64,000 nt of DNA from Pseudobutyrivibrio sp. 49 (GCF_900100545.1 NZ_FNDP01000003.1:62001-126000), one strand, 5' to 3'; positions 34,103 to 48,136 are shown, counted from the first letter of the stretch. Translations and numbers: made by a program. The notes: generated by a model from the sequence alone, not told the origin.

Positions 34103-35012
34103 GTATAGATATTATGAGATTCCAGATGGTCATTATGTGATGGCACTTTTAGGTGACACCTGGGTACGTAGCTATGGAGCAGAGCAGGAGAATCTTCTTC
34201 ATTTCCACAATTATATGGAGATAGGATACTGCTATTGGGGTAATGGACACCTGACAATCGAAGAATCAAAGGTACCTTACAAGGGCGGAATAATTACTAT
34301 TATTCCAGAGAATATTCCACATGAGACTAAAAGCTTTAATCAGGGCGTGTGTAAATGGGAGTACATTTACATTGACTTAGACAGCTTCATCAGAAATGAG
34401 ATGTCCTTCAAGAGAATGCTTCCTGAGGAGGTAATTAAGCGAATTAATAATCAAGGCTATGTAGTGCAGTGGAACCAGAATAAGGCACTGACCAATGTAG
34501 TGCGAAATATTATTGAAGAATATCGCGAGAAGAAGCCTTATTACAAGGATGCAGTAAAGGGCTATTTAAGAGCCTTTGTTGTAGAGCTCCTCAGAATAAA
34601 TGAGGATATGAGCTCCAGCCTTACACTAGAGGAGAAAAGATTAAATTCTTATATCGAAAAGAGCGTAAGCTACATTGCTGAGCATTATGCTGAGGATTTA
34701 AAGATGTCCGATGTAGCCCATGAATGCGGACTTTCCGAGAGTCATTTCAGACGAATATTCGAGGAGAGTATGAGCATGAAGCCATTGGATTATCTGAACA
34801 TGATTAGAATCGATAAGGCATGTGAGATTATCCAAAATAAGGATTACGCCATGGAAGAGGTTGGATTCAGAGTTGGTTATCAGACTCCATCTACCTTCAA
34901 CCGTAACTTTAAAAAGCTTACTGGCAAGACTCCATATCAGTGGAAGAAGGATGAGAATCATTTAGGATTAACAAAAAAGAATTATAAGATTAGCGCTAAA
35001 AAGGGATGGTAA
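34077..35012 (+). CDS. AraC-family transcriptional regulator
   Basis: 311 residues. An N-terminal cupin-type sensing region (residues about 15-120, LLHFHNYMEIGYCYWGNGHL) is followed by the C-terminal double HTH: MSDVAHECGLSESHFRRIF and YAMEEVGFRVGYQTPSTFNR, ending in the FKKLTGKTPYQWK motif. It lies just upstream of the sugar ABC operon, so control of that operon is the likely role. It starts within the aminotransferase gene and its stop lies inside the terminator stem. Confidence 0.88.
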   Translation: MAKQKKQIEYRYYEIPDGHYVMALLGDTWVRSYGAEQENLLHFHNYMEIGYCYWGNGHLTIEESKVPYKGGIITIIPENIPHETKSFNQGVCKWEYIYIDLDSFIRNEMSFKRMLPEEVIKRINNQGYVVQWNQNKALTNVVRNIIEEYREKKPYYKDAVKGYLRAFVVELLRINEDMSSSLTLEEKRLNSYIEKSVSYIAEHYAEDLKMSDVAHECGLSESHFRRIFEESMSMKPLDYLNMIRIDKACEIIQNKDYAMEEVGFRVGYQTPSTFNRNFKKLTGKTPYQWKKDENHLGLTKKNYKISAKKGW

Positions 35013-35037
35013 AAGCAATTTTGCCATCCCATTTTTT
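35003..35037 (+). terminator. Terminator overlapping the AraC stop
   Basis: GGGATGG pairs with CCATCCC, extended by AAAA/TTTT in the loop, followed by six T. The TAA stop is inside the stem. Confidence 0.8.
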
Positions 35038-35187
35038 GTACATAATTAAACCACAATTTAAGCCAAAAACACTTATAGACAGTTGGGTAAATAGTCGAAT
35101 CTGCAATTTTTTAGCGCAATTCTATGAAACACTAAATTGGGCTTTACTAGTATTATGACCATATGAGGAGCGAGTATTGGGAAAGAA

Positions 35188-35211
35188 TTTGTGCACAGTG
35201 CACAAATGGCC
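35188..35211. promoter_or_regulatory. Operator-like palindrome upstream of the sugar ABC operon
   Basis: TTTGTGCAC-A-GTGCACAAA is a perfect 9-bp inverted repeat, and its right half continues as GTGCACAAATGGCC. Nearly the same 14 bases (GTGCACAAATAGCC) lie upstream of the ATPase gene at 45454. A GAGCG/CGCTC pair flanks it. A shared regulator site is likely; the AraC protein next door is a candidate. Confidence 0.6.
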
Positions 35212-35246
35212 GCTCTAGTTTTTAAACAATAAGGAGAATGGAAAGA

Positions 35247-36605
35247 ATGAAGAAGAAATTACTTTCACTCATGCTTGTTGGTGCTATGGCAGCTTCTATG
35301 GTAGCTTGCGGTGGCTCAGACACAGCAGCAGACACAACAACAGATGCAGCTACAGAGGACGGAGCTGCAGCAGCAGACGTACAGTCAGCAGATGAGAACA
35401 CATTAACAGTTTACGCTTGGGACGAGAACTTCAACATCCCAGCACTTAAGGCAGCTGAGAAGGATTATCAGGAGGTTAATCCAGATTTCAAGCTCGAGGT
35501 TATTACACAGTCACAGTCTTCAGATGTAGAGCAGGCAGTTACACTTGCAGCAGAAGCTGGTGACTACAGCACATTACCAGATATCGTACTTTTCCAGGAT
35601 CACTACATTCAGCAGTACGTAACAAACTATCCAGATGCTTGGCAGGATGTTGATGATGCAGATTGCGATTGGTCAGGACTTGGAGCTGAGAAGCTTTCAT
35701 ATTCTACAATCGATGGAAAGCACTACGGATTCCCTGTAGATGCTGGTACAGCAATCTTCGCATACAGAACAGACCTTCTTGAGCAGGCTGGTTATTCAAT
35801 TGATGATGTTACAGGCATCACATGGGAGAAGTTCGATGAAATCGGACAGAAGGTTTATGACGCTACAGGAAAGCACCTTCTTTGCATGGATGGCAGCGGA
35901 AATGACTTATTCTACATGATGCTTCAGGAGGAAGGCGTTTCACAGTTTAAGGATGGCGAGCCATATATCAAGGACAACAAGGCTCTTGTAGAGGTATTTG
36001 AAATCATCGCTAAGATGGCACAGGACAATGTACTTTATCTTGCAAATGACTGGTCAGATTACACAGATCAGGCAATCCAGGGCGACATGGTTGCTGGTGT
36101 ATTCAATGGTAACTGGATTATCCCAACAATGAAGCAGGTTTCAGAGAACTCTGGTAAGTGGGAAATCGTTCCAGCTCCATCACTTACAGGTAAGCCAGGA
36201 TATGCTTCAAACGGTGGATCTTCACTTTATATCACAGGTAACTGCAAGAAGACAGATCTTGCTAAGGATTTCTTAGCTTACACATTTGGTGGTCGTTCAG
36301 CTGAGGATGGACAGTCTATCACATATGATGAGGCACTTCTTAACGGTGGTGTTATCGGAACATGTGCAGCAGCTGCTGAGTCAGATGTTTACCAGCAGGG
36401 TGTTGATTTCTTCAATGGTCAGGCAATCTATGCTGACATCGTTGAATACACACAGAATGTTCCAACAGTAGAGCAGTCTGATTATCACTACTCAGCAAGA
36501 ACAGCTCTTGGCACAGCTCTTCAGAACGTAATCGAGAATGGTTACACAACAGAGCAGGCTCTTGAAGAGGCTGAGACAAACCTTAGATTTGAGATGGGTC
36601 TTTAA
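35247..36605 (+). CDS. Sugar ABC transporter substrate-binding lipoprotein
   Basis: 452 residues from ATG 35247, which sits 10 nt after AAGGAG; an ATG at 35238 is too close. Signal peptide KKKLLSLMLVGAMAASMVAC with lipobox at Cys (MVACGG), then an acidic Ala/Thr-rich linker and a family-1 binding domain (LTVYAWDENFNIPALKAAEK). It would capture a sugar, probably lactose or a galactoside given the beta-galactosidase downstream, outside the membrane. A hairpin after the stop likely raises its expression over the permeases. Confidence 0.93.
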   Translation: MKKKLLSLMLVGAMAASMVACGGSDTAADTTTDAATEDGAAAADVQSADENTLTVYAWDENFNIPALKAAEKDYQEVNPDFKLEVITQSQSSDVEQAVTLAAEAGDYSTLPDIVLFQDHYIQQYVTNYPDAWQDVDDADCDWSGLGAEKLSYSTIDGKHYGFPVDAGTAIFAYRTDLLEQAGYSIDDVTGITWEKFDEIGQKVYDATGKHLLCMDGSGNDLFYMMLQEEGVSQFKDGEPYIKDNKALVEVFEIIAKMAQDNVLYLANDWSDYTDQAIQGDMVAGVFNGNWIIPTMKQVSENSGKWEIVPAPSLTGKPGYASNGGSSLYITGNCKKTDLAKDFLAYTFGGRSAEDGQSITYDEALLNGGVIGTCAAAAESDVYQQGVDFFNGQAIYADIVEYTQNVPTVEQSDYHYSARTALGTALQNVIENGYTTEQALEEAETNLRFEMGL

Positions 36606-36626
36606 TTAAAAGATATTGTATTGTAT

Positions 36627-36655
36627 GGGAAGTGGTTAGCCCACTTCCCTTTTTT
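36627..36655 (+). terminator. Intra-operon hairpin after the binding-protein gene
   Basis: GGGAAGTGG pairs with CCACTTCCC around TTAGC, followed by TTTTTT. It is a terminator-type structure between the binding-protein and permease genes and probably acts as a leaky terminator or 3'-end stabiliser. Confidence 0.7.
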
Positions 36656-36674
36656 AAAGAAGGGGGATGCCAAA

Positions 36675-37569
36675 GTGGATAAGAAAAAACATGGAATGAC
36701 GCTTGCAAATAAACAATTGGCAGCCGGCTGGTTGTTCCTTACTCCAGCAACAATTCTCATTTTTATAATGAGTTTTTATCCAATCGTACAGGCTTTAATT
36801 ACATCATTTAAAACAGGAAAGGGCGTAAACATCAAGTTTGCAGACCCACTAACATATAATTATTCTCGAATGCTACAGGATGTAATTTTCAAAACATCAA
36901 TGAAAAATACATTCCTTTATTTAATAATAGAGGTTCCAGTAATGTTGGTGCTTGCTATTCTTTTAGCACAGCTTCTTAACAACAAGGACCTTAAATTCAA
37001 GGGATTTTTTAGAACATGTATCTTCTTACCATGTGCCACATCCCTTGTATCATATTCTTTGATTTTCAAATCAATGTTTGCAACACAGGGTCTTATCAAT
37101 ACCATTCTTCAAGGCATTGGTATTACCCATGAAAACATCAATTTCCTAGGAACAGCAGGTACAGCCAGAGCGGTAATTATTATCGCGTTAATTTGGAGAT
37201 GGACAGGCTACAATATGGTGTTTTACCTTGCTGGCTTGCAGAATATTGAGTATTCAGTATACGAGGCAGCAAAGATTGATGGTGCAAATGGCTGGAAGAC
37301 ATTCTGGAACATTACAGTGCCACTTCTTAAGCCAACAATTGTAATGACAGCGATTATGTCAATCAATGGTACATTACAGCTCTTTGATGAGTCAGTTAAC
37401 CTTACAAGCGGTGGTCCTGCAAACTCAACAATTACAATGTCACATTACATCTACAATCAGGCATTTGGACAGGGTGTTGGCAACTTTGGATACACATCAG
37501 CTATGTCCTTTGTAGTATTTGTAATGGTTGCTATCTTAGCATTCATCAATTTGAAAGTAGGTGATACAC

Positions 37570-37577
<8 letters not shown>
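36675..37577 (+). CDS. Sugar ABC transporter permease (MalF/LacF-type)
   Basis: 300 residues from GTG 36675, with GAAGGGGGA 8 nt upstream; frames starting earlier would begin inside the hairpin. Six predicted membrane helices. The EAA motif is in YEAAKIDGANGWKTFWNITV. It forms the channel with the next gene product. Confidence 0.9.
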
Positions 37578-41435
<3,858 letters not shown>

Positions 41436-41444
41436 GCTATAATA

Positions 41445-41480
41445 ATTGTCGACTGCTGTTTAGAGATGGCGGTCGACAAT
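41445..41480. repeat. Inverted repeat after lacZ
   Basis: ATTGTCGAC and GTCGACAAT form a 9-bp inverted repeat (stem extended by four weaker pairs), 9 bp after the lacZ stop. It lacks a strong T tract, so it may be a weak attenuator or mRNA 3'-end stabiliser. Confidence 0.5.
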
Positions 41481-41503
41481 TGTTTATTATGGAGGGACGA
41501 ATT

Positions 41504-42034
41504 ATGTTTGAATCAAATGACACTTTTGTAGAAGACTCGGTAAAGGTTCTTGAAACATCTCAGGATAAGACAAGAAAGCTTGGATTAATGGCAATGTGTC
41601 TGGTTACCTTAGGTGGATTTACTGTAATGGATAACCATCTTAAGTACATATTCCTTATAGCTTTTGTTGTTATGATGCTAATTGATTTGTTTTTAATTAT
41701 GAATAACAAAAATGTAGAGTATGAATATGATTATACAAATGGAAGCCTTTCAATTGCAAAGATAATTGATAATTCAAAAAGGAAAGAGCTTTTAACAGTC
41801 GAATCTGCACAATTAAAGATGGTTGCTGCAATGGGAACAAATGAATCTTTAAAGTATGATCATGTTAAGTTAAAAACATACGACTGTAGTGCCCACAATG
41901 AAGAGTTAAAAGATTACATCTTAGTGGCTCACAGCGAGGCAAAAGGCAACGATTTCAAAGTATTATTCACACCTTCTGATAAGTTGCTTAGTGCAATGGA
42001 GAAATATAATAAGAGAGATATTTACAGGGGATAA
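41504..42034 (+). CDS. Conserved membrane protein, unknown function
   Basis: 176 residues from ATG 41504 (GGAGGG upstream). Two membrane helices at about residues 24-40 and 45-65, then a cytosolic-looking domain (YEYDYTNGSLSIAKIIDNSK). It resembles small uncharacterised Lachnospiraceae membrane proteins, but I cannot name a family. It sits between lacZ and galK, with galK starting 2 bp later. Confidence 0.55.
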   Translation: MFESNDTFVEDSVKVLETSQDKTRKLGLMAMCLVTLGGFTVMDNHLKYIFLIAFVVMMLIDLFLIMNNKNVEYEYDYTNGSLSIAKIIDNSKRKELLTVESAQLKMVAAMGTNESLKYDHVKLKTYDCSAHNEELKDYILVAHSEAKGNDFKVLFTPSDKLLSAMEKYNKRDIYRG

Positions 42035-42036
42035 TC

Positions 42037-43206
42037 ATGAACGAAAAAGAATTAAAAGTTATCTTTGAAGAAAAGTTCGGAGAGGGTGGAGATATCCGCA
42101 CATACTTCGCACCAGGCCGTGTAAACCTTATTGGCGAACATACTGATTACAACGGCGGACACGTATTTCCATGCGCTCTTACAATTGGTACATATGCAGT
42201 AGCAAGAAAGCGTGATGATAAGGTAATTAAGCTTTATTCAGCAAACATCGAAAGAGTAGGAGTGATCGAAAGCTCACTTGATGAACTTACAAACAAGGAT
42301 GAATACAACTGGGCAAACTATCCACTTGGTGTTGTTTGGGCTCTTAAAGAGAAGGGCGCAGAAATTAAATCAGGATTTGAAATGGTGGTTTGGGGCAATA
42401 TTCCTAACGGTTCAGGCCTTTCATCATCTGCCTCTTTAGAGGTACTTACAGGCACAATGCTTAACGATATGTTTGACTTAGACAAGTCAATGATTGATTT
42501 AGCCCTTATCGGACAGTATTCAGAGAACAATTTCAATGGATGTAATTGCGGTATAATGGACCAGTTTGCGGTTGCAATGGGACAAAAAGACCACGCCATT
42601 TTCCTTGACTGTGCAGATTTATCATATAAGTATGCATCAGTTATGCTTCCAAATGCTAAGATTGTTATCACAAATTCAAAGGTTAAGCATTCACTTGTAG
42701 ACAGCGCATATAACGACAGAAGAAATGAGAGTTCACAGGCTCTTAAGGATCTTCAAACAGTATGCGGTATCAAGGAGCTTGGTGAGCTTACAAACGAAGA
42801 GTTTGAGAAGTACGGAAGCGCTATTAAGGATGAGGTTTGCTACAGAAGAGCTAAGCATGCTGTAGCTGAGAATCAGCGTACAATCACAGCTGTAGAGGCT
42901 CTCAACAACAACGATATCAAGAAGTTTGGTGAGCTTATGAATGCCAGCCACGTATCACTTCGTGATGATTACGAGGTTTCTTGCGAGGAGGTTGATTTCC
43001 TTGTAGAGACAGAGTGGAGTGTGCCAGGAGTTATTGGTGCACGTATTACAGGCGGCGGTTTCGGAGGTTGTACAGTAGCAATCGTAGAGAACGATGCTGT
43101 AGAGAACTTCAAAGAGGTTGTAGGCAAGGCTTACAAAGAGAAATACAACTTAGACGCTGAATTCTACGTAGTAGACATTGGCGATGGTGCTAGAAGAATA
43201 GCATAG
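42037..43206 (+). CDS. galK: Galactokinase
   Basis: 389 residues, full length. APGRVNLIGEHTDYNGGHVF is the GHMP/galactokinase signature, GSGLSSSASLEV is the ATP-binding loop, and GGGFGGCTVAIVE is the C-terminal GHMP motif. It phosphorylates galactose, linking lactose cleavage to the Leloir pathway. Bidirectional terminator follows. Confidence 0.95.
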   Translation: MNEKELKVIFEEKFGEGGDIRTYFAPGRVNLIGEHTDYNGGHVFPCALTIGTYAVARKRDDKVIKLYSANIERVGVIESSLDELTNKDEYNWANYPLGVVWALKEKGAEIKSGFEMVVWGNIPNGSGLSSSASLEVLTGTMLNDMFDLDKSMIDLALIGQYSENNFNGCNCGIMDQFAVAMGQKDHAIFLDCADLSYKYASVMLPNAKIVITNSKVKHSLVDSAYNDRRNESSQALKDLQTVCGIKELGELTNEEFEKYGSAIKDEVCYRRAKHAVAENQRTITAVEALNNNDIKKFGELMNASHVSLRDDYEVSCEEVDFLVETEWSVPGVIGARITGGGFGGCTVAIVENDAVENFKEVVGKAYKEKYNLDAEFYVVDIGDGARRIA

Positions 43207-43211
43207 ATATA

Positions 43212-43238
43212 AAAAATGCGGCCATAGGCCGCATTTTT
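43212..43238. terminator. Bidirectional terminator between galK and the regulator gene
   Basis: AAAAATGCGGCC pairs perfectly with GGCCGCATTTTT around ATA. Confidence 0.9.
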
Positions 43239-44130
43239 ATTGTGCTTTTATATAGTTAAATAACATCAATGAAATCTTAACAGTGATGGCATCTCTAAAC
43301 TTTCTAACATCATATCCAGTCAAATCCGCAAACTTATCAAGTCTGTAAATCAAAGTATTTCTATGAATGAAGGTCTGTCTGGCTGTCTCAGCAAGTGACA
43401 AATCATTCTCGAAGAAAGCATTTATAAGAGATAAGGTTTCCTCATCAATCTGTGATAAAACATCGACATTTATATGCTTATTTAAATAAGCTTTAATTTC
43501 TGATGGTGGGACATTATAAAGTAATCGTCCTAAACCTAAATCCTCATAGCAGTATATTCTTCCGTGGCTATTGAAGGTGTTTCCGATCTCCATAGCAGTA
43601 ATAGCATCGTTATAAGCGTTAGGAAGCTCCTTAAAGGACAGGACAGCATTGCTATAGCTAAGCTTAAAGGCTGTGAAGGCTTCGGTCTCCAGCATATCAA
43701 GATAAGAACTTGCAGTTTGAAAAATCTCTTCTGAAGATGGCGCTGTATCAAAATTAATAATTAAAGCTAAGTGCTTAGAATCTAACTCAAGTACAACATC
43801 CTTTGAATCTGGAAGTAAGCTTTTAAGTAAAGAAACGGTTTCTTTGTTATATTCATTAGGACTCTCTAAATAGAATATCTGGCGAAGGTGTTCCTCATCA
43901 ATATGAAACCTGCTTAAAGAGGAAAGAGCATCAGAATAAGCTAATTCCTTTGATAGAAAGAGCCTGTACAAACCTGTTTTAGAATCTATAACATTAAAGT
44001 GTACAACTAATTCTTTAAGCTTATTTAATATCTCGTCTTCAGACAAAGAAGAGTCAGTAATATCAAAATTAATGCCAGTAGCCTTATTAAGTTGATCTAA
44101 TAGTTTGTTTTTCTTATCTTCAAAATCCAT
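43237..44130 (-). CDS. PucR/CdaR-type helix-turn-helix regulator
   Basis: 297 residues from ATG 44130; a TTG at 44151 inside the terminator stem is an alternative giving 304. The C-terminal HTH is SLAETARQTFIHRNTLIYRL, then LTGYDVRKFRDAITVKI. The central part resembles a GGDEF-derived CdaR domain (SFKELPNAYNDAITAMEIG). In Lachnospiraceae such proteins control sugar or organic-acid use. It follows the ATPase gene on the same strand. No clear Shine-Dalgarno precedes the ATG. Confidence 0.75.
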   Translation of the reverse strand: MDFEDKKNKLLDQLNKATGINFDITDSSLSEDEILNKLKELVVHFNVIDSKTGLYRLFLSKELAYSDALSSLSRFHIDEEHLRQIFYLESPNEYNKETVSLLKSLLPDSKDVVLELDSKHLALIINFDTAPSSEEIFQTASSYLDMLETEAFTAFKLSYSNAVLSFKELPNAYNDAITAMEIGNTFNSHGRIYCYEDLGLGRLLYNVPPSEIKAYLNKHINVDVLSQIDEETLSLINAFFENDLSLAETARQTFIHRNTLIYRLDKFADLTGYDVRKFRDAITVKISLMLFNYIKAQ

Positions 44131-44162
44131 AAAAAAAGAGGTACCTTTCAAAAAGATACCTC
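44131..44162 (-). terminator. Terminator ending the ATPase transcript
   Basis: Reading the minus strand: GAGGTATCTTT pairs with AAAGGTACCTC (one mismatch), followed by seven T that run into the ATG at 44130. The structure occupies the ribosome-binding region of the downstream regulator gene. Confidence 0.75.
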
Positions 44163-44197
44163 TAATTATAGTCTATTAAGCTTTTATTCGCTATAGA

Positions 44198-45304
44198 TTA
44201 GTTAGCAATTGTAAGCTCTGTATCCTTATCGAAGAAGTGAGCCTTCTCCATATCAAGAGCAAACTTAACTGTGTCGCCACCTCTAGCTGTTGTACGTGGG
44301 TCAACTCTTGCTGTAACCTGAGTTCCAGCATAATCGAAGTATAAGTAAACCTCAGCACCAAGAAGCTCGTATACAGAGATCTTAGCTTCGATAACTGATG
44401 AAGCCTGTGTATCAACGAAGATCTGTGAATCGTGGATATCCTCTGGACGAATACCAAGGATAACTACCTTACCACCATAGTTCTTCTCCTTAAGAGCCTT
44501 TGACTTTGCTGGTGGAATCTGAAGGCTAGCGCCGTTAACCTGGATAGTTGTGCAATCAGCGCTTACTGTTCCCTCAAGGAAGTTCATCTGAGGTGATCCA
44601 ATGAATCCAGCAACGAAGAGGTTGCATGGCTTCTGATAAAGGTTAGCTGGTGTATCAATCTGCTGAACAACACCGTCCTTCATAACTACGATTCTTGTAC
44701 CAAGTGTCATAGCCTCTGTCTGATCGTGTGTAACGTAGATCATTGTTGCTCCAAGTGAATCATGAAGCTTAGAAATCTCAGTTCTCATCTGAACACGAAG
44801 CTTTGCATCAAGGTTTGAAAGAGGCTCATCCATAAGGAATACCTTAGGATTACGAACGATTGCACGACCCATAGCAACACGCTGTCTCTGACCACCTGAA
44901 AGAGCCTTTGGCTTTCTGTCAAGAAGCTTCTCAAGGTCAAGGATTCTAGCTGCCTCACGTACCTTCTTATCGATTTCGTCCTTTGGTACCTTGCGGAGCT
45001 TAAGGCCGAATGCCATGTTATCATAAACAGTCATATGTGGATAAAGAGCGTAGTTCTGGAATACCATTGCGATATCTCTGTCCTTTGGCTCTACGTCGTT
45101 CATAAGCTTTCCATCAATGAGAAGCTCACCTGAAGAAATCTCCTCAAGACCAGCGATCATACGAAGTGTTGTAGACTTACCACAACCTGAAGGACCTACG
45201 AAGATGATGAATTCCTGATCCTTAATGTCAAGATTGAAATCCTTTACAGCGTGGAAGCCGTTTGGGTATTTCTTATTAATGTTTTTTAATTGAATGTCTG
45301 CCAT
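44198..45304 (-). CDS. MsmX/UgpC-type sugar ABC ATPase
   Basis: 368 residues. Walker A FVGPSGCGKSTTLRMIAGLE, signature LSGGQRQRVAMGRA, Walker B VFLMDEPLSNLDAKL, and the C-terminal OB-type domain with DIHDSQIF. MsmX-type ATPases serve several sugar transporters, which fits an unlinked ATPase for the permeases at 36675-38406, whose operon has none. Its minus-strand promoter is at 45366-45394. Confidence 0.92.
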   Translation of the reverse strand: MADIQLKNINKKYPNGFHAVKDFNLDIKDQEFIIFVGPSGCGKSTTLRMIAGLEEISSGELLIDGKLMNDVEPKDRDIAMVFQNYALYPHMTVYDNMAFGLKLRKVPKDEIDKKVREAARILDLEKLLDRKPKALSGGQRQRVAMGRAIVRNPKVFLMDEPLSNLDAKLRVQMRTEISKLHDSLGATMIYVTHDQTEAMTLGTRIVVMKDGVVQQIDTPANLYQKPCNLFVAGFIGSPQMNFLEGTVSADCTTIQVNGASLQIPPAKSKALKEKNYGGKVVILGIRPEDIHDSQIFVDTQASSVIEAKISVYELLGAEVYLYFDYAGTQVTARVDPRTTARGGDTVKFALDMEKAHFFDKDTELTIAN

Positions 45305-45365
45305 AATAAAAATCCTCTCTTTTTGAATTACTTTAAATTTGGGTTACCCCCATCAACTAATAAGA

Positions 45366-45394
45366 ATTATAAAAAATGAAGGAATTGTGAACAA
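45366..45394 (-). promoter_or_regulatory. Predicted promoter of the ATPase gene
   Basis: On the minus strand TTGTTC, 17 bp, TATAAT, about 62 bp upstream of the start. Confidence 0.7.
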
Positions 45395-45453
45395 TGTTAG
45401 AATAACCAAAAAATACAAAAACCTTTCGGTATTTTAACAACCCTATGTAAAAG

Positions 45454-45467
45454 GTGCACAAATAGCC
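45454..45467 (-). promoter_or_regulatory. Shared motif upstream of the ATPase promoter
   Basis: GTGCACAAATAGCC (on the plus strand) matches GTGCACAAATGGCC at 35198 in 13 of 14 positions. It lies 60-73 bp upstream of the -35 of the minus-strand promoter, an activator-like place. Confidence 0.55.
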
Positions 45468-45508
45468 AAAAAGGTTTTTGGATAATTATTCTATACTTAG
45501 ATTAATAA

Positions 45509-45539
45509 TTGATTAAAATAAGAAATTATATGTTATAAT
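45509..45539 (+). promoter_or_regulatory. Predicted promoter of gdpP
   Basis: TTGATT, 19 bp, TATAAT, with TG one base before the -10 (extended -10). The 309-bp stretch 45305-45612 otherwise holds the divergent ATPase promoter and its motif. Confidence 0.6.
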
Positions 45540-45612
45540 ACTAGATAATTATGGAGAATAGTCACGTTTGAATTATGCTTATATCAAGCGTTTATTTTGG
45601 GAGAATTAACAA

Positions 45613-47670
45613 ATGGAAGCGTTAAAGTATAGGAATCGATTAAAGCGTTATCTAAGATTTCCTCTGTACATGCTTATTATTTTCATAATAGGCTGTATCA
45701 TAGTGAGCTTTGTAAACACTCGCGCAGCGGTGTTTATGACTATTTTTGTGCTGATTTATGCAATAGTCGCCTTTGCGTATTACAAAGCCAATCTTAAAGC
45801 ATTCAAAAACACGATAATTGAATATGCAGTACATTATGGTACTGTTCAGAAGGAGCTACTTAAAAACTTCGGACTTCCTTATGTGCTTTTGGATTCTACT
45901 GGAAAAGTAATGTGGATGAATGAAGAGTTTCGTGCCTTAGCTGACAAAAACAAAACTTACAATAAATCAATTACCACAATATTCCCAGAGATTACTCGCG
46001 AAGGCATCGAGCATGCAAAGGATGATACCTTTGATATGCATATTGAATACAATGAGAGAAAATATCTTGCAAGCCTTCAACGCCTTGATATGACAGAGCC
46101 ATTATCTGGAAGTGGAATATTGGCAAATATAGATGGTAGCGAAGATGGTCTTGTAGCAATAGTTCTTTTTGATGAGACGGATGTTCAGGAAACAAAGGCA
46201 AAGATTAACGACCAGGCAATGGTCATGGCACTCCTTTACATCGATAACTATGACGAAGTTTTTGATCAGGTAGAAAATGCAAAGCGCTCAATGCTTCTTG
46301 CATTATTAGATAGAAAGATTAACAAATACTTTGGCGAGGGCGATGCTATTGTACGTCGTCTTGAAAAGGATAAGTATTTAATTACCTTCCAGCGCAAGTA
46401 TTTGGAAGCTTTTGAAGAGGATAAGTTCTCACTTGTGGAAGATATTACTTCTATAAAAATGGGAAATGACAGAGACATCACCGTCAGCATTGGTGTTGGT
46501 CTTGGCAGTGACAGTTATACACAGAATGCTCAGTATGCACACATGGCTATCGACTTGGCATTGGGACGTGGTGGTTGTCAGGTTGTTATTAAAAATGGTC
46601 AGAACGTTTCTTACTACGGAACACACGGTAAGGAAGTAGAGCGAACCACTCGTGTTAAAGCCCGTGTAAAGGCACAGGCGCTTCGCGAAATCATGGAGAC
46701 CCGTGATAGAATCATCGTTATGGGCCACAATCTTTCCGATGCAGACTGTCTTGGTGCATCCGTTGGTGTTTATTGTGCAGGTCGTGAAATCGGAAAGCCA
46801 GTAAACATTGTTATTGATACAATTACAAGTTCGATGAGACCTGTAGTTGAAAGCTTCACTGAGAAGGAAGAATATCCAAATGATATGTTCATTACCAGTG
46901 AGCAGGCTATCAATCTTTGCAATGACAATACTCTTATAATGGTAGTTGATACCAACAGACCAAGCATTGTAGAGTGCCCAGCACTTCTATATAAGAACAA
47001 AAATATCGTAGTAATTGATCATCATAGACAGGTGGAGGAAACCATTGAAAATCCAATTCTTTCCTACATCGAGCCATACGCTTCATCAGCCAGCGAGATG
47101 ATTGCTGAGGTTCTTCAGTACTTCGCAGAGAAGATTACTTTGAACCCTACAGAGGCTGATTGTATTTACGCTGGTATCCTTATCGATACCAACAACTTTA
47201 TGACAAAGACTGGTGTTAGAACCTTTGAAGCAGCCGCTTTCCTTAGGAGAAACGGTGCAGAGGTTACACGAGTTCGTAAGATGCTCAGAGAGGATATGGA
47301 GACCTATAAGGCCAGAGCTGAGGTTGTCCGTCATGCATCTACCTTCAGAGGTGCATTTGCTATTTCGGAGTGTGAGCCAGATGGTCAGATTGAATCACCA
47401 ACTGTTATTGCAGCACAAGCAGCTAATGAGCTTCTTAATATCGTAGGAATAAAGGCTTCTTTTGTTCTTACAAAATTTATGGATAAGATTTATATCAGCT
47501 CACGTTCAATCGATGAGATTGACGTTCAGAGCATCATGGCACGCCTGGGTGGCGGTGGTCATGTAAATATTGCAGGCGCACAGATCCAGAACCGTACCTT
47601 AGAAGAGGTTCGCAAGGATTTGGAAGAGACTATTGATAAAATGCTAGAAGAAGGAGAAATCAAACTATGA
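45613..47670 (+). CDS. gdpP: GdpP-type cyclic di-AMP phosphodiesterase
   Basis: 685 residues. Two membrane helices (about residues 15-34 and 40-58), a PAS-like region (about 80-170), a degenerate GGDEF region (about 175-320), then DHH ([30 protein letters not shown]) and DHHA1 ([12 protein letters not shown]). It hydrolyses c-di-AMP to pApA. It is followed by rplI and dnaB, with the stop overlapping rplI by 4 bp, the standard Firmicute order. Confidence 0.93.
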   Translation: MEALKYRNRLKRYLRFPLYMLIIFIIGCIIVSFVNTRAAVFMTIFVLIYAIVAFAYYKANLKAFKNTIIEYAVHYGTVQKELLKNFGLPYVLLDSTGKVMWMNEEFRALADKNKTYNKSITTIFPEITREGIEHAKDDTFDMHIEYNERKYLASLQRLDMTEPLSGSGILANIDGSEDGLVAIVLFDETDVQETKAKINDQAMVMALLYIDNYDEVFDQVENAKRSMLLALLDRKINKYFGEGDAIVRRLEKDKYLITFQRKYLEAFEEDKFSLVEDITSIKMGNDRDITVSIGVGLGSDSYTQNAQYAHMAIDLALGRGGCQVVIKNGQNVSYYGTHGKEVERTTRVKARVKAQALREIMETRDRIIVMGHNLSDADCLGASVGVYCAGREIGKPVNIVIDTITSSMRPVVESFTEKEEYPNDMFITSEQAINLCNDNTLIMVVDTNRPSIVECPALLYKNKNIVVIDHHRQVEETIENPILSYIEPYASSASEMIAEVLQYFAEKITLNPTEADCIYAGILIDTNNFMTKTGVRTFEAAAFLRRNGAEVTRVRKMLREDMETYKARAEVVRHASTFRGAFAISECEPDGQIESPTVIAAQAANELLNIVGIKASFVLTKFMDKIYISSRSIDEIDVQSIMARLGGGGHVNIAGAQIQNRTLEEVRKDLEETIDKMLEEGEIKL

Positions 47671-48116
47671 AGGTAATATTACTTCAGGACGTTAAGTCAC
47701 TTGGAAAGAAGGGCGAGGTTGTCGAAGTAAGCGAAGGCTATGCTCGCAACATGCTTTTCAAAAAAAAGCTCGGTATTGAGGCTACAAATGCTGCACTTAA
47801 CGACTTAAAGCTTCAGAATAAACATGATGAAAAGGTTGCTCAGGAGAATCTTGAAGCAGCACAGGCTTTCGCAAAGGAAATGGAAGACTGGAAGGTTGAG
47901 ACTACCATCAAGACCGGAGAAGGCGGAAGAACCTTCGGTTCTGTTTCTACAAAGGAAATTGCAGAAGCAACAAAGAAGCAGTACGGTAAGGAAATCGACA
48001 AGAAGAAAATTGTTCTTGAAGATCCAATCAGAGCACTTGGAACCTATGAAGTAAAGGTTAAGCTTCATCCACAGGTTACAGCAACTCTTAGAGTTCACGT
48101 TTCAGAGGGTAAATAA
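47667..48116 (+). CDS. rplI: 50S ribosomal protein L9
   Basis: 149 residues, full length. [20 protein letters not shown] and [19 protein letters not shown] form the N-terminal RNA-binding domain; a helical connector and the C domain follow ([18 protein letters not shown]). Confidence 0.97.
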   Translation: MKVILLQDVKSLGKKGEVVEVSEGYARNMLFKKKLGIEATNAALNDLKLQNKHDEKVAQENLEAAQAFAKEMEDWKVETTIKTGEGGRTFGSVSTKEIAEATKKQYGKEIDKKKIVLEDPIRALGTYEVKVKLHPQVTATLRVHVSEGK

Positions 48117-48136
48117 TTAGGGGAAAATTAATTGTT

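Noticed and set aside
35188-35206. CcpA cre site
   Set aside because: The palindrome lacks the central CG and the TGNNANCGNNNNCA pattern.
36621-36674. Longer N terminus of the first permease
   Set aside because: It would start inside the intra-operon hairpin with no ribosome site; GTG 36675 fits.
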